Source: Porphyromonadaceae bacterium UBA7203 (GTDB lineage: Bacteria; Bacteroidota; Bacteroidia; Bacteroidales; Muribaculaceae). Taken from it: DNA of 51,967 bases. The stretch lies in the NCBI GenBank assembly GCA_002490725.1, contig DKUN01000012.1, positions 74,201 through 126,167 of the forward strand. Reading direction: 5' to 3'. A model generated the notes under the pieces. The model worked only from the letters and a program-made list of their open reading frames with translations, was not told the DNA's origin and searched no databases. Position numbers and translations under genes: made by a program. The stretch's first letter is position 1. Every line of letters starts with the position of its first letter. This document shows, in pieces, positions 51,340-51,967 of this stretch.

Positions 51340-51967
51340 TTAGAGCAGCTGGAAGGCTGAAGGCGACTTGAGGCCGGGACGGGCAAAGTATTTTTCGAGT
51401 TTGCCTTCGATTTTTACTTTCTTGCCGAGGTTGTCGGGGTTGTCAATCAGGTTGAGCTGCTGGCGGATGTCAGTGCCTGCTACGAGCTGCACGGGGAGCA
51501 TCTTGGCGGGGTCGGTTTCGGCGGGGTCGACAGCGAGCAGGATGTTGCTGCCGGCGTTGCCGGTTGCGGCGAGGTTGGGCACGAAGGCGCCGTTGGCACC
51601 GTTGCTCGAGCCGATGATGTAGCCTTCAACCCACGAGGTTGTGCCGGGGTTGTTGAGGCCGAGCACGTCGGCTACGCTGTAGGGCTTATCCTCAGTGCCG
51701 CCGTCGGCTGCGGGAGGAGTCACGGGGGTGTCGCCGCTGCCCTGGCCGTCGAGCTTGTAGGCTGTGGGAGACTTGAGGCCGGGCTGCTGGAAGTACTTTT
51801 CAAGCGAGCCCTGGATGGTGAGGACCTTGCCGGCGTTGCCGGGGTTGTCAACGAGGTTCACGGCCGAACGGATGTCGGTGCCTGCAACGAGCTGTACGGG
51901 GAGCATGTTGGCGGTGTTTGTCTCGGTTGCAGAGGCCGCGAGATAGACGTTGGAGGCCACGGTGAAG
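51340..51967 (-). CDS. Tandem-repeat exported protein (DUF6359-like), C-terminal part, 5' end outside window
   Basis: At least 208 residues; the frame is still open at base 51967 (FTVASNVYL), so the GTG near 51960 is not the start. Two repeated domains are visible, each ending LEKYFxxPGLKSPxAxxL and containing LPVQLVAGTDIR and an NLxDNPxNxGKxxxIxGxLEKYF stretch. The second begins YSVADVLGLNNPGTTSWVEGYIIGS, the typical opening of DUF6359 domains, which are OB-fold-like modules in Bacteroidales surface proteins. The repeats are joined by a linker TPVTPPAADGGTEDKP. Ligand unknown. A terminator follows. The family name is from recalled motifs. Confidence 0.7.
   Translation of the reverse strand, partial: FTVASNVYLAASATETNTANMLPVQLVAGTDIRSAVNLVDNPGNAGKVLTIQGSLEKYFQQPGLKSPTAYKLDGQGSGDTPVTPPAADGGTEDKPYSVADVLGLNNPGTTSWVEGYIIGSSNGANGAFVPNLAATGNAGSNILLAVDPAETDPAKMLPVQLVAGTDIRQQLNLIDNPDNLGKKVKIEGKLEKYFARPGLKSPSAFQLL
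51352..51967 (-). repeat. Tandem coding repeats in the DUF6359-like protein
   Basis: The stretches about 51352-51560 and 51760-51967 are direct repeats roughly 400 bp apart at the DNA level (for example acgagctgcacggggagcat near 51480 and acgagctgtacggggagcat near 51887), each encoding one conserved half-domain. Confidence 0.75.

Overview
The window looks like chromosomal DNA of a gut Bacteroidota, order Bacteroidales, possibly Muribaculaceae-like (family level is inference). The evidence is the Bacteroidota promoter signature (TTTG, about 19-21 bp, TAnnTTTG) before many genes, a type V (FimA/Mfa1-type) pilus locus, a Bacteroides-style nan (sialic acid) operon, MINPP-type phosphatase, YfhO, and secreted proteins with Bacteroidales-type C-terminal sorting-like ends. 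Most genes are GC-rich with heavy GCC/GGC/GAC use; the genes at 31.4-33.0 kb and 48-51 kb look AT-richer by eye. I saw no tRNA, rRNA, CRISPR array, transposase or integrase.

Layout. 1-7.1 kb: end of enolase, two outer-membrane beta-barrel proteins, a large GH2 beta-galactosidase with an N-terminal ricin-like lectin region, and a small lipoprotein. 7.1-10.4 kb: a degenerate LytM/M23-like membrane protein divergent from serine acetyltransferase, then an acetyl-CoA hydrolase/CoA-transferase. 10.6-15.4 kb: a two-component system with overlapping genes, peptidase T and a secreted MINPP-like histidine phosphatase. 15.4-26.06 kb (minus strand): a six-gene type V pilus operon with two assembly/outer-membrane proteins, major pilin, anchor, an accessory pilin with an acidic repeat tail, and a very large tip-like pilin. 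The three presumed polymerising pilins share an S-R-A motif suited to Arg-specific maturation; the anchor lacks it.

26.1-29.9 kb: mreD-mrdA-rodA cell-elongation operon, here led by mreD because mreBC are not next to it. 30.2-33.1 kb: an AraC regulator and a secreted Ig-like-domain protein whose promoter spacer carries a G8 tract, a candidate phase-variable switch. 33.2-37.3 kb (minus): GDP-mannose pyrophosphorylase, YfhO membrane protein and a shortened methyltransferase relative. 37.4-46 kb (plus): nan operon with transporter, N-acetylneuraminate lyase, epimerase, a three-domain esterase-esterase-mutarotase fusion, a creatininase-family protein and a secreted serine hydrolase. 46-49.3 kb (minus): a lipoprotein gene broken by a one-base frameshift, a carboxypeptidase-regulatory-like protein and a two-gene cassette of unknown exported proteins. 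49.5-51.2 kb: a lipoprotein-TPR-transmembrane-HTH-like regulator. The window ends inside a gene for a tandem-repeat exported protein.

Functionally, several units serve host glycan and mucosal life: galactoside and sialic acid release and catabolism, phytate or inositol phosphate hydrolysis, and adhesion by pili.
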